From JBGOUJ01 sp041477005 (lineage in GTDB: Bacteria; Acidobacteriota; Terriglobia; Bryobacterales; JACQDG01), in contig JBGOUJ010000236.1 in assembly GCA_041477005.1 (NCBI GenBank), forward strand, positions 1-10,395: DNA of 10,395 nucleotides, written 5' to 3'. How positions within the stretch are numbered: position 1 is the stretch's first letter; each line of letters begins with the position of its first letter. Positions 1 to 5,510 of this stretch are shown in pieces. The notes beneath the pieces are model-generated. The model was not told the DNA's origin and searched no databases. It was given only the letters and a program-made list of their open reading frames with translations. Position numbers and translations under genes: made by a program.

Positions 1-620
1 AAGCCGGCCCGGCGCAAGCCCACCAGGTTCAGCCCGCGCGGGGCCACGTTAAATTCGGTGTATAGGAAGTAGGGCGGCACGTCCTTGTTGACGCGCGTGT
101 TGCCGCCGATCATGGCCAGGCGGCCGATCTTCGAATACTGGTGAATCACGACGCCGCCGGAGATGAAAGCTTCGTCCTCGACCTCGACGTAACCGGCCAC
201 CAGCGCGCAACTGCAAATCACCGTGCGGGAGCCGATCTTGCAGTCGTGAGCGATGTGGCCGGACGTCATCACGTAGTTGTCGTCGCCGATCCGGGTCGCC
301 GAGTCGGGCTTGGTGCCGCGGCTGATCGTGTAGTGCTCGCGAATGATGTTGCGGTCGCCGATTTTCAGATAGCTGCGCTCGCCCGTGAACGCCCTGTCGA
401 GCGGGTCGGTGCCGAGGACGGTTCCCGCTGAAATCCGATTGTCGGCCCCCAGTGTGGTCCAGCGCTTGACCAGGACGTAAGGCTCGAGTTGCGTCCGCGG
501 GCCAATGACGACGTCCTGCTCGACGATGCAAAAATCCGCAATCCCGGCGCCCGGTCCGATCACTGCCTGCTCGCTGACGCGAGCCGTGGGGGCGACACGG
601 GCCGTGGGATCGATCGGCAT
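1..620 (-). CDS. lpxA: UDP-N-acetylglucosamine O-acyltransferase LpxA, 3' end cut by window edge
   Basis: Catalyses the first step of lipid A synthesis: transfer of a 3-hydroxyacyl chain from ACP to the 3-OH of UDP-GlcNAc, in the cytoplasm, as a left-handed beta-helix trimer. From the ATG at 620 the frame stays open to base 1 (206 codons; family length is about 260, so the helical C-terminus is missing). Hexapeptide repeats fill residues 1-165. REHYTISRGT (94-103) and GHIAHDC (121-127) are LpxA hallmarks; H122, catalytic base H125 and H160 fall at the E. coli positions. The equivalent of H144 is Tyr. G173, the residue linked to long acyl-chain choice in E. coli, is kept. DVPPY and GLNLVGLRRAGF follow, as in LpxA and unlike LpxD. 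It is divergent from lpxD and has no clear Shine-Dalgarno before the ATG. Identification is firm; the acyl length is inferred. Confidence 0.95.
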   Translation of the reverse strand, partial: MPIDPTARVAPTARVSEQAVIGPGAGIADFCIVEQDVVIGPRTQLEPYVLVKRWTTLGADNRISAGTVLGTDPLDRAFTGERSYLKIGDRNIIREHYTISRGTKPDSATRIGDDNYVMTSGHIAHDCKIGSRTVICSCALVAGYVEVEDEAFISGGVVIHQYSKIGRLAMIGGNTRVNKDVPPYFLYTEFNVAPRGLNLVGLRRAG

Positions 621-643
621 CAGACTGTATGATACGGTAGGGG

Positions 644-659
644 CAGGCATTCTTGCCTG
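644..659. repeat. CAGGCA-TTCT-TGCCTG palindrome in the lpxA/lpxD gap
   Basis: Two perfect 6-bp arms (644-649 and 654-659) flank a 4-base loop in the 98-bp divergent intergenic region. The sequence resembles short interspersed palindromes with a CAGGCA...TGCCTG core that I recall from intergenic DNA of Acidobacteriota and some Planctomycetes. It could be such a REP-like element, or an operator shared by the two lpx promoters. The symmetry is seen directly; the role is inference. Confidence 0.5.
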
Positions 660-708
660 GCTCGGTGGGGTCAGCGGGGCGCCCTTTGGGCCGCTTGCCC
701 GGCTCGAC

Positions 709-714
709 AGGAGG
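709..714 (+). promoter_or_regulatory. Shine-Dalgarno of lpxD
   Basis: A consensus AGGAGG lies 4 bases before the ATG at 719 and 10 before the ATG at 725. It places the lpxD start here rather than at the in-frame TTG at 653, which has no such site and would add 22 residues unlike LpxD. Confidence 0.75.
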
Positions 715-718
715 GAGA

Positions 719-1720
719 ATGGCCATGACCGTTGCGGAGATCGCCAGAAAACTCGACGCGCCGCTCGAAGGGGACCCCAACCTGGAAATCTCGAGCGTGC
801 AGCCTCTGGAGGAGGCCGGCCCTGGTGACATTTCCTTCGCCGAGGGCCGCCGCGCTGAGAAGCGGGCCCAGGAAACACGCGCCGGGTGCCTGGTCGTCGG
901 CCGGGAATTTGACAACAGCAGCGGGCGAACCGCGATCCGCGTTGCCGCCCCGCGCAGCGCCTTCGCCCGCGTCGTCGCCCTGCTCCACCCTCCCCGTCCT
1001 GCCACAGCCGGCATCGATTCTTCGGCCCGCGTCGCTCCTTCGGCGCGCCTTGGCGACGGCGTCTCCGTCGGGCCCATGGCCGTCATCGGGGAGAACGCCG
1101 TGATCGGCCCGCGCACGGCGATCGGCCCCGGCTCCACCATCGGCGACGGCGCGAGCATCGGCCAGGATGGCTTGCTGCACTCGCGCGTGACGCTTTACCC
1201 CGGCGTGCGCGTGGGCGACCGCGCCGTGTTGCATGCCGGCTGCGTCATCGGCGCCGACGGCTTCGGCTTCGTCTTCGAAAACGGCCGCTATGAAAAATTT
1301 CCGCAGGTGGGCACGGTCGAGATCGGCAACGATGTTGAAATCGGCGCCAACAGTTGCGTGGACCGGGGCGCGCTCGGCGCCACTCGCATCGGCGACGGCA
1401 CGAAGCTCGACAACCTGGTCCACATCGGCCACAACTGCCGCCTCGGCCGCCACGTCGTGATCGCCGCCCAGACCGGACTCTCGGGCGGCGTCGAGGTCGG
1501 CGATTACGCGGTCATCGGCGGGCAGGTCGGTATCGGCGACAAAGCGCGCATTGAGAGCCGGGCGGTGCTCGGGTCCGGCTGCGGTGTCCTGACGTCGAAG
1601 ATCGTTCGCGCCGGAGAGCCCATGTGGGGTACGCCGGCCCGGCCGCTGAAGCAATACCTGAAGCGGCTCGCCCTGTTCGACCGGTTGCCGGAAGTTTTCG
1701 AGAGGCTGGAGAAGCGATGA
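719..1720 (+). CDS. lpxD: UDP-3-O-(3-hydroxyacyl)glucosamine N-acyltransferase LpxD
   Basis: Adds the second 3-hydroxyacyl chain, to the 2-amino group of UDP-3-O-acyl-glucosamine, the third step of lipid A synthesis; cytoplasmic trimer. The product is 333 residues (E. coli 341). The N-terminal domain (about 1-100) holds the LpxD pattern EEAGPGDISF near residue 31. The middle is a hexapeptide left-handed beta-helix (about 103-300). IGADGFGF, GANSCVDRGAL and HIGHN (H235/H238) are diagnostic; H238 matches the catalytic His239 of E. coli. The helical C-terminus ends in FERLEKR. The start at 719 is set by an AGGAGG; a second ATG at 725 is possible. Its TGA overlaps the next ATG (ATGA at 1717), implying translational coupling. 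It is divergent from lpxA instead of lying in the common lpxD-fabZ-lpxA-lpxB order. Confidence 0.96.
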   Translation: MAMTVAEIARKLDAPLEGDPNLEISSVQPLEEAGPGDISFAEGRRAEKRAQETRAGCLVVGREFDNSSGRTAIRVAAPRSAFARVVALLHPPRPATAGIDSSARVAPSARLGDGVSVGPMAVIGENAVIGPRTAIGPGSTIGDGASIGQDGLLHSRVTLYPGVRVGDRAVLHAGCVIGADGFGFVFENGRYEKFPQVGTVEIGNDVEIGANSCVDRGALGATRIGDGTKLDNLVHIGHNCRLGRHVVIAAQTGLSGGVEVGDYAVIGGQVGIGDKARIESRAVLGSGCGVLTSKIVRAGEPMWGTPARPLKQYLKRLALFDRLPEVFERLEKR

Positions 1721-2376
1721 AGCTGGTCGTGGTCGGCGGGCACTCTCGGAACATCGGGAAAACAGCCGTCGCCGCCGCCGTGATCGCGGCGACTCGCGAG
1801 CTGGGTTGGACGGCGCTCAAGCTCACCCAATACGGCCACAACGTCTGCTCGGCCGAGGGCGAAGCCTGCGAATGTGCGGTGGACGATCCGGCCCATCCGT
1901 TTTCCATCAGCCGGGAGCACAGCGTCGATGGCCGCACCGATACCTCGCGCTTTCTCGCTGCCGGCGCCGCCGAAGCCTACTGGGTCCGCACGCCCCAGGG
2001 CGGCCTCGCCGCGGCCATGCCCGAGATCCGCCGAATCGTCGCCGAAAAGCCGTACGTCATCCTGGAGTCAAACAGCGTGCTGCGCTTCCTGCGGCCGGAT
2101 CTATGTTTGGTCGTCCTCGACTGGAATCAGGCCGACTTCAAGGCCTCCGCGCGCGATCACCTCGACCGCGCCGATGCCTTCCTGCTGCTCGACCCAGCAC
2201 CGGCGGAGCCGGCCTGGAAGGACGTGCCTATGACCCTGATCGAGCGCCGGCCTGTTTACCGCATCCGGCCGCCGCACTACCTTCCGAACGAGCTGCTGCC
2301 CCTGCTGCGCGAGAGGCTTATCGACGAGCCGGGGCGCCCCGCCCCGGAATGCCAGCGGCTCGGAAGGCTAGAATAG
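1717..2376 (+). CDS. P-loop NTPase resembling MobB, function unknown
   Basis: A 219-residue protein starting with a beta strand and a Walker A loop (GGHSRNIGKT, residues 7-16). Later come DTSRFLAAGAAEAYWV (75-90) and a strand ending in a Walker-B-like acid, VILESNS (114-120). This order, with a basic/His region after the first helix and an R...AGA segment before the acidic strand, resembles MobB, the GTP-binding partner in molybdopterin guanine dinucleotide synthesis, and other SIMIBI P-loop proteins. Three Cys (44, 51, 53) sit in the loop after the second strand, which is not a MobB hallmark I know and could bind metal. No molybdenum genes are nearby; it overlaps lpxD by 4 bases and sits 4 bases before truB. 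Nucleotide binding is well supported by the motif; substrate and pathway are unknown. A molybdenum-cofactor label would be an over-call from this window alone. Confidence 0.85.
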   Translation: MKLVVVGGHSRNIGKTAVAAAVIAATRELGWTALKLTQYGHNVCSAEGEACECAVDDPAHPFSISREHSVDGRTDTSRFLAAGAAEAYWVRTPQGGLAAAMPEIRRIVAEKPYVILESNSVLRFLRPDLCLVVLDWNQADFKASARDHLDRADAFLLLDPAPAEPAWKDVPMTLIERRPVYRIRPPHYLPNELLPLLRERLIDEPGRPAPECQRLGRLE

Positions 2377-2380
2377 GATT

Positions 2381-3262
2381 GTGGACGGCATCCTGATCGT
2401 GGACAAGCCCGAAGGGATCACCTCGCACGATGTGGTGAACCGCGTCCGGCGGCTCACCGGCATCCGGCGGGTCGGCCACCTGGGAACGCTCGACCCGATC
2501 GCTACCGGCGTGCTGCCGTTAGCCATCGGCCGGGCCACCCGGCTCGCCCAGTTCTTTCTGCATCGCGACAAGACCTACGAGGCGGTCCTTCGCTTCGGCT
2601 TCGCCACCGACACCTATGACCGGGCCGGACAGCCTACGGGCCCGGAGGTCCCGGTGACATTGGATCGGGCGCAGCTCGAGGAGATGGTTTCCGCCTATCG
2701 GGGGGAATTCGACCAGGCGCCGCCGCCGATTTCGGCCAAGAAGGTCCACGGGGTGGCCGCTTACAAGCTGGCTCGCAAGCAGCAGCCGGTCGAGCTGGCG
2801 CCGGTTCGGGTGCGCGTGGACGAATTTACCCTGCTCGATGTCGAGGGGTCTCGGGCGCGGGTGCGCGTCCGGTGCTCGGCGGGCGCTTATCTGCGGGCGC
2901 TGGCCCACGACATGGGCCGGAAGCTCGGCGTCGGCGCCCACGTGGAGAACCTGCGCCGCACCGCGGCAGGCGAGTTCACCCTCGATGCCGCTCGCACTTT
3001 GGAACAGATCGAAGCCCTGGCGCGAGAGGACCGGCTCGCCGAAGCGCTCATCCCGGCTGCTCACCTGCTGCCCGAAGCGCCGGTCGAGCACGTCGACTCC
3101 GTGACCGCCGCCCAGATCCTGCACGGCCGGGACTTTCGCGTTTCCCCGTTCCGCGTGCAGCCCGGTTCGCGCCTGGTGAAAGCGATCGACGCGCAAGGGC
3201 GGTTGCTGGCGATTGGGGAGGTCCGTCTTCCCAACCTGTACCACCCGATCGTCGTGCTGTGA
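2381..3262 (+). CDS. truB: tRNA pseudouridine(55) synthase TruB
   Basis: Converts U55 in the T-loop of elongator tRNAs to pseudouridine. The protein has 293 residues, usual for TruB. It opens with GILIVDKPEGITSHDVV (3-19) and contains the catalytic motif GHLGTLDPIATGVLP with the nucleophile D38; the family usually has GHTG, so L34 is a small variant. Other TruB landmarks follow: KTYEAVLRFG, QAPPPISAKKVHGVAAYKLAR (broken here only by description; about 126-146), CSAGAYLRALAHDMG (about 165-179) and LRRTAAGEF (about 189-197). A GTG start at 2381 fits the conserved N-terminus. Spacing to the preceding stop is 4 bases, and the best upstream purine run (GGAAGG, 2362-2367) lies within the preceding gene, so coupling to it is likely. 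Confidence 0.97.
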   Translation: MDGILIVDKPEGITSHDVVNRVRRLTGIRRVGHLGTLDPIATGVLPLAIGRATRLAQFFLHRDKTYEAVLRFGFATDTYDRAGQPTGPEVPVTLDRAQLEEMVSAYRGEFDQAPPPISAKKVHGVAAYKLARKQQPVELAPVRVRVDEFTLLDVEGSRARVRVRCSAGAYLRALAHDMGRKLGVGAHVENLRRTAAGEFTLDAARTLEQIEALAREDRLAEALIPAAHLLPEAPVEHVDSVTAAQILHGRDFRVSPFRVQPGSRLVKAIDAQGRLLAIGEVRLPNLYHPIVVL

Positions 3263-3269
3263 TGCCGCG

Positions 3270-3425
3270 ATGCCGGAAGGCCCACAAAGCGAGCGTGGTG
3301 ATTTCTACTGCCCCCACTGCGACCGGCCGGTCGAGAAGCCGCTGCGCTGCGGCGACTGCGGATCCCTCATCTGCCGGGAGTGTGGCTCGCCCGTGGAGCA
3401 GGCCGATGACCTGGGCGTGGGCTAA
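3270..3425 (+). CDS. Small zinc-ribbon protein, 51 residues
   Basis: A short protein with three CxxC pairs: C14/C17 (CPHC), C27/C30 (CGDC) and C35/C38 (CREC). Four of these, most likely C14/C17 with C27/C30 or C27/C30 with C35/C38, should hold one zinc as a rubredoxin-like knuckle; such modules bind nucleic acid or protein. It starts 7 bases after truB and overlaps the next gene by 20 bases, so it belongs to the operon. An ATG overlapping the truB stop (3262) is in another frame and gives no cysteines. No family name can be given. The Cys spacing and position argue that it is real, although 51 codons is short enough for gene finders to miss. Confidence 0.6.
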   Translation: MPEGPQSERGDFYCPHCDRPVEKPLRCGDCGSLICRECGSPVEQADDLGVG

Positions 3426-4512
3426 GAGCCGCCTGGTTCGCGCCGCTCTGCTGGCCGCTCTGCTGGCGGGTTTCGCCTGCCACCGGCGCGAAGCGCCCCG
3501 CGCCGAGCCGGTCGGCGAAGCCTACGTGGCCCCCGAAACCCTGGAACTGCGCCATGAGATCGCCCTGAATTCCGGGACGGCGGCGACGGTGAAGCGGGGC
3601 GAGCATTTGGCCGTGCTCCAGCGGCGGAGGCGCTTCGTCAAGGTGCGCACCGCCGCCAACCAGGAAGGCTGGACCGAGCAGAGCCAGCTCCTCACGCCCG
3701 AAGTCTACCGGCAGATCGATCAGATGGGGAAACAGGCCGGCGGTCTGCCTTCGCTCGGCGTTTATCGCGCCCGGGTCAAGCTCAATATCCACTTCGAGCC
3801 CTACCGCTGGTCGCCGAGCTTCGATCAACTCAAAGAGGAGGAGAAGGTGGACCTGCTCGGCCGCCGCGCCACCGAGCGCACCTCCGGCCCGCCCGCCCCG
3901 GGCGCCCCCCCACCGGCTTCGGACAAGCCCCAGGCTACCGACGAGTGGTACCTGGTCCGGACGTCCCACAGCCACGGCGGCTGGGTGCTGGGGCGCATGA
4001 TGGATGCCGACATTCCCGACGAGGTCGCGCAATACGCCGAGGGCCGCCGCATCACTTCTTACTTTCCTCTCAGCGAAGTCGTCGATGGCGGCCAGGTGAA
4101 GAAGGTCTGGCTGTGGACGACCATCGATAAAGGAAATGAGGCCTACGATTTCGATTCCTTCCGCGTCTTCAACTGGGGCCGCCGGAAGCATCGCTACGAA
4201 ACCGCGCACATCGAGCGGCGGCTGAAGGGCTTCTTCCCCGTTTCCGCCACGCCAAGTGTGCAGACCCGCTTCGGCAAGGGGCCCGGCTTTTCCATGGTCA
4301 TCGAGAAGGCCGACGGCCAGCGTTATCTGCGGCGCTATGTCATGATCGGCTACAACGTTCGGCCCTATGCCGAAGAACCGGCGCCGCCCGCCGCATCGCT
4401 TTCGACTTCGTCCACCGGCCAGCCGGCCGCCGCCGCCCAGACCTCGGCCGGCCCCGGTTTTTGGCGCCGCCTGTGGAACCGAATCCGCGGCCGTTCCGAG
4501 CCGCAACCGTAA
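3406..4512 (+). CDS. SH3-domain envelope protein, probable lipoprotein
   Basis: A 368-residue protein that starts inside the 3' end of the zinc-ribbon gene (20-base overlap). Residues 1-24 form a signal peptide: basic SRLVR, a hydrophobic run of Ala/Leu, then AGFAC with Cys25. The position suits lipidation, but the lipobox is not canonical (G-F-A before Cys, with the Leu at -5), so type I cleavage is an alternative. Residues about 40-96 read as a bacterial SH3 domain, with an exposed basic LQRRRRFVKVRT stretch and the typical GWTE turn. A second SH3-like unit (about 115-200) is interrupted by a Pro-rich insert (SGPPAPGAPPPA) and ends in GGWVLGRMM. A beta-rich domain (about 205-330) and a Pro/Ala/Ser tail follow. 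Such SH3 domains usually bind peptidoglycan or wall peptides. The specific role is unknown. The frame is open further upstream, but only as an artefact inside truB. Confidence 0.85.
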   Translation: MTWAWAKSRLVRAALLAALLAGFACHRREAPRAEPVGEAYVAPETLELRHEIALNSGTAATVKRGEHLAVLQRRRRFVKVRTAANQEGWTEQSQLLTPEVYRQIDQMGKQAGGLPSLGVYRARVKLNIHFEPYRWSPSFDQLKEEEKVDLLGRRATERTSGPPAPGAPPPASDKPQATDEWYLVRTSHSHGGWVLGRMMDADIPDEVAQYAEGRRITSYFPLSEVVDGGQVKKVWLWTTIDKGNEAYDFDSFRVFNWGRRKHRYETAHIERRLKGFFPVSATPSVQTRFGKGPGFSMVIEKADGQRYLRRYVMIGYNVRPYAEEPAPPAASLSTSSTGQPAAAAQTSAGPGFWRRLWNRIRGRSEPQP

Positions 4513-4521
4513 GTGTGAGAC

Positions 4522-4764
4522 ATGCAGCCGTTTGACAAGTGCCCGGTGTGCGGGGGCGAGTTGGCCGCCAAGAAGGTGGAGAAGCTTTTGCGTGGCGGCA
4601 GGAACACGGCCGTCGTCGAGGTCGATGCGCAGGTGTGCCTGCACTGTGGGGAACGGTTGTATAGGCAGGACGAAGTACAGTGGTTCGAAGAGATCCGGGG
4701 GAAGCTGGAACGGCAGGAAACCGAGGGATTTGAGTTCCTGGGGACGTCGTTTCGCGTCGCGTGA
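4522..4764 (+). CDS. YgiT-type zinc-finger protein, possible orphan antitoxin
   Basis: An 80-residue protein with CPVCGG (C7, C10) and VCLHCGERLY (C39, C42), the four zinc ligands and spacing of the YgiT/MqsA N-terminal finger. After the finger come a short Glu/Arg-rich helix and FEFLGTSFRV. There is no room for the DNA-binding helix-turn-helix of full-length MqsA, so it is the short finger-only form. Short forms are often the antitoxin half of a pair with a small RNase-like or DUF4258-type toxin, but no toxin gene is visible on either side. It may therefore be a stand-alone regulator. It begins 9 bases after the SH3 gene with only a weak ribosome site and probably closes the operon. Confidence 0.8.
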   Translation: MQPFDKCPVCGGELAAKKVEKLLRGGRNTAVVEVDAQVCLHCGERLYRQDEVQWFEEIRGKLERQETEGFEFLGTSFRVA

Positions 4765-4776
4765 GAGCCCCTCTCA
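4762..4776 (+). terminator. Small hairpin at the YgiT-type stop codon
   Basis: TGAGAG (4762-4767, containing the stop TGA) can pair with CTCTCA (4771-4776) over a 3-base loop. It is the only compact hairpin at the end of the operon, but there is no following U-run, so intrinsic termination is doubtful. Confidence 0.25.
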
Positions 4777-4793
4777 GGCCGGGAAGGCAAAGT

Positions 4794-4807
4794 CGATTCC
4801 GGAATCG
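4794..4807. promoter_or_regulatory. 14-bp perfect palindrome upstream of nuoA
   Basis: CGATTCCGGAATCG is its own reverse complement and lies about 45 bp before the nuoA -10 box. A symmetric site here suits a dimeric regulator of nuoA. Chance occurrence is possible, as this is a single copy in the window. Confidence 0.4.
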
Positions 4808-4848
4808 CTGTCGGTTCTCTTCGCGCCGCTCGGAAAGTCCTGGGCTTG

Positions 4849-4857
4849 TGTTATAGT
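4849..4857 (+). promoter_or_regulatory. Extended -10 promoter of nuoA, likely near-leaderless
   Basis: TGTTATAGT is an extended -10 element (TGn plus TATAGT, 5 of 6 to consensus). No convincing -35 hexamer lies 16-18 bases upstream, which extended -10 promoters tolerate. A start about 7 bases downstream would fall at 4864, only 2 bases before the nuoA ATG, and there is no Shine-Dalgarno there. This suggests a leaderless mRNA. Confidence 0.45.
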
Positions 4858-4865
4858 GTCGGGTT

Positions 4866-5222
4866 ATGCCGCGCGAGTACGTCCCAATCTTGATCTTTCT
4901 GGCGATCGCCATCGCGTTTCCGGTGGTGACCATCATCCTCGCCAAGCTGGTTCGCCCGCACTTTCCGTCGAAGGACAAGCTCGAGGCCTACGAGTGCGGC
5001 ATCCAGGCGGCCTCCGACTCGCGCGGCCGCTACACGGTTCGCTTCTACATCGTCGCCATCCTGTTTGTGATCTTCGACGTCGAAACCATCTTCCTGTTTC
5101 CCTGGGCCATCCAGTACAGCGTGCTCGGCCTGTTTGGCCTGGTCGAGATGCTGGTCTTCCTGGCTATCCTGATCGTCGGTTACATCTGGGTCTTCCGCAA
5201 AGGCGCGCTGGACTGGGTTTGA
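4866..5222 (+). CDS. nuoA: NADH-quinone oxidoreductase subunit A (NuoA)
   Basis: Small membrane subunit of respiratory complex I (ND3 homologue), at the joint between the hydrophilic arm and the proton-pumping arm. Length is 118 residues, normal for the family. Three membrane helices are visible (about 5-28, 58-80, 86-110). The conserved loop YECGIQ (about 41-46), with the ND3 cysteine, precedes RFYIVAILFVIFDVETIFLFPWA (about 57-79; key residues R57, F58, D69, E71, P77, W78). The usual next gene, nuoB, is absent: a minus-strand phosphoesterase lies beyond. Other complex I genes must be elsewhere, or the cluster has been interrupted. Confidence 0.95.
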   Translation: MPREYVPILIFLAIAIAFPVVTIILAKLVRPHFPSKDKLEAYECGIQAASDSRGRYTVRFYIVAILFVIFDVETIFLFPWAIQYSVLGLFGLVEMLVFLAILIVGYIWVFRKGALDWV

Positions 5223-5293
5223 TCCGCCCGTTAGCGGCGTCTTGCGCGGTCCGTCTTCGTGTAGGCGCTCACCGAATCGCCGCGTGTTGCGCT

Positions 5294-5316
5294 TCTGATC
5301 CGCGCATCTGATCCGC
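5294..5316 (+). repeat. Tandem 10-bp direct repeat
   Basis: TCTGATCCGC occurs at 5294-5303 and again at 5307-5316, with a 13-base period, in the 288-base gap between nuoA and the phosphoesterase. It could be a pair of binding sites or a slippage product. I see no coding sequence in this gap. Confidence 0.4.
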
Positions 5317-5411
5317 ATGGGCCGCGCCACTCGGCACGGGCGGCGCGCCCTTCCACCCGCGACTCCGAATTTGACTTTCCCACCCGCCCGCCGGAACGCG
5401 GCAGCACAAGG

Positions 5412-5456
5412 CTGAAAACAAAGGGTTTTCTCAGCGCGCTCGGCGTCTCCGCGGTG
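5412..5456 (-). repeat. Interspersed-repeat-like segment with hairpin
   Basis: GAAAAC (5414-5420 region) pairs with GTTTTC across a purine loop, and flanking GCTG/CAGC extend the stem with a small bulge. Read on the minus strand it starts with CACCGCGGAGACGCCGAG and continues to GAGAAAACC. This resembles the ACCGCAGAGACGCAGAG-type miniature intergenic elements common in several bacterial phyla. It lies about 55 to 100 bases past the phosphoesterase stop, where it could also act as a weak terminator. Confidence 0.35.
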
Positions 5457-5510
5457 AATCGAATCGGTTTTTCAGCAGCCTGTGACCCTCGAAATATCCA
5501 GGCGAGCGCA

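Noticed and set aside
629..634. TATCAT on the minus strand as a -10 box for a near-leaderless lpxA
   Set aside because: No extended -10 and no -35 hexamer at proper spacing; too weak to list as a promoter.
653..718. TTG at 653 as an alternative lpxD start
   Set aside because: No ribosome site, low-complexity Gly/Arg extension, and it would include the intergenic palindrome; AGGAGG supports 719.
49..1158. Long minus-strand open frame of 369 codons across lpxA and lpxD
   Set aside because: It is a shadow: Pro/Arg/Ala-rich text in the wrong frame of lpxA at its end and opposite lpxD at its start; the true lpxA frame is offset.
671..1654. Minus-strand frame of 327 codons opposite lpxD
   Set aside because: Antisense to a firmly identified gene; Asp/Ala/Gly repeats mirror the hexapeptide repeats and show no domain.
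2872..3405. Upstream in-frame extension of the SH3 gene to 546 codons
   Set aside because: The extra 178 codons lie within truB and the zinc-ribbon gene in another frame; the signal peptide begins at 3406.
3367..4644. Minus-strand frame of 425 codons opposite the SH3 gene
   Set aside because: Antisense shadow caused by high G+C; His/Gly/Arg-rich with no recognisable domain.
5338..5350. GGGCG-GCG-CGCCC hairpin as a nuoA terminator
   Set aside because: Short stem in very G+C-rich DNA with no T-run after it; expected by chance.
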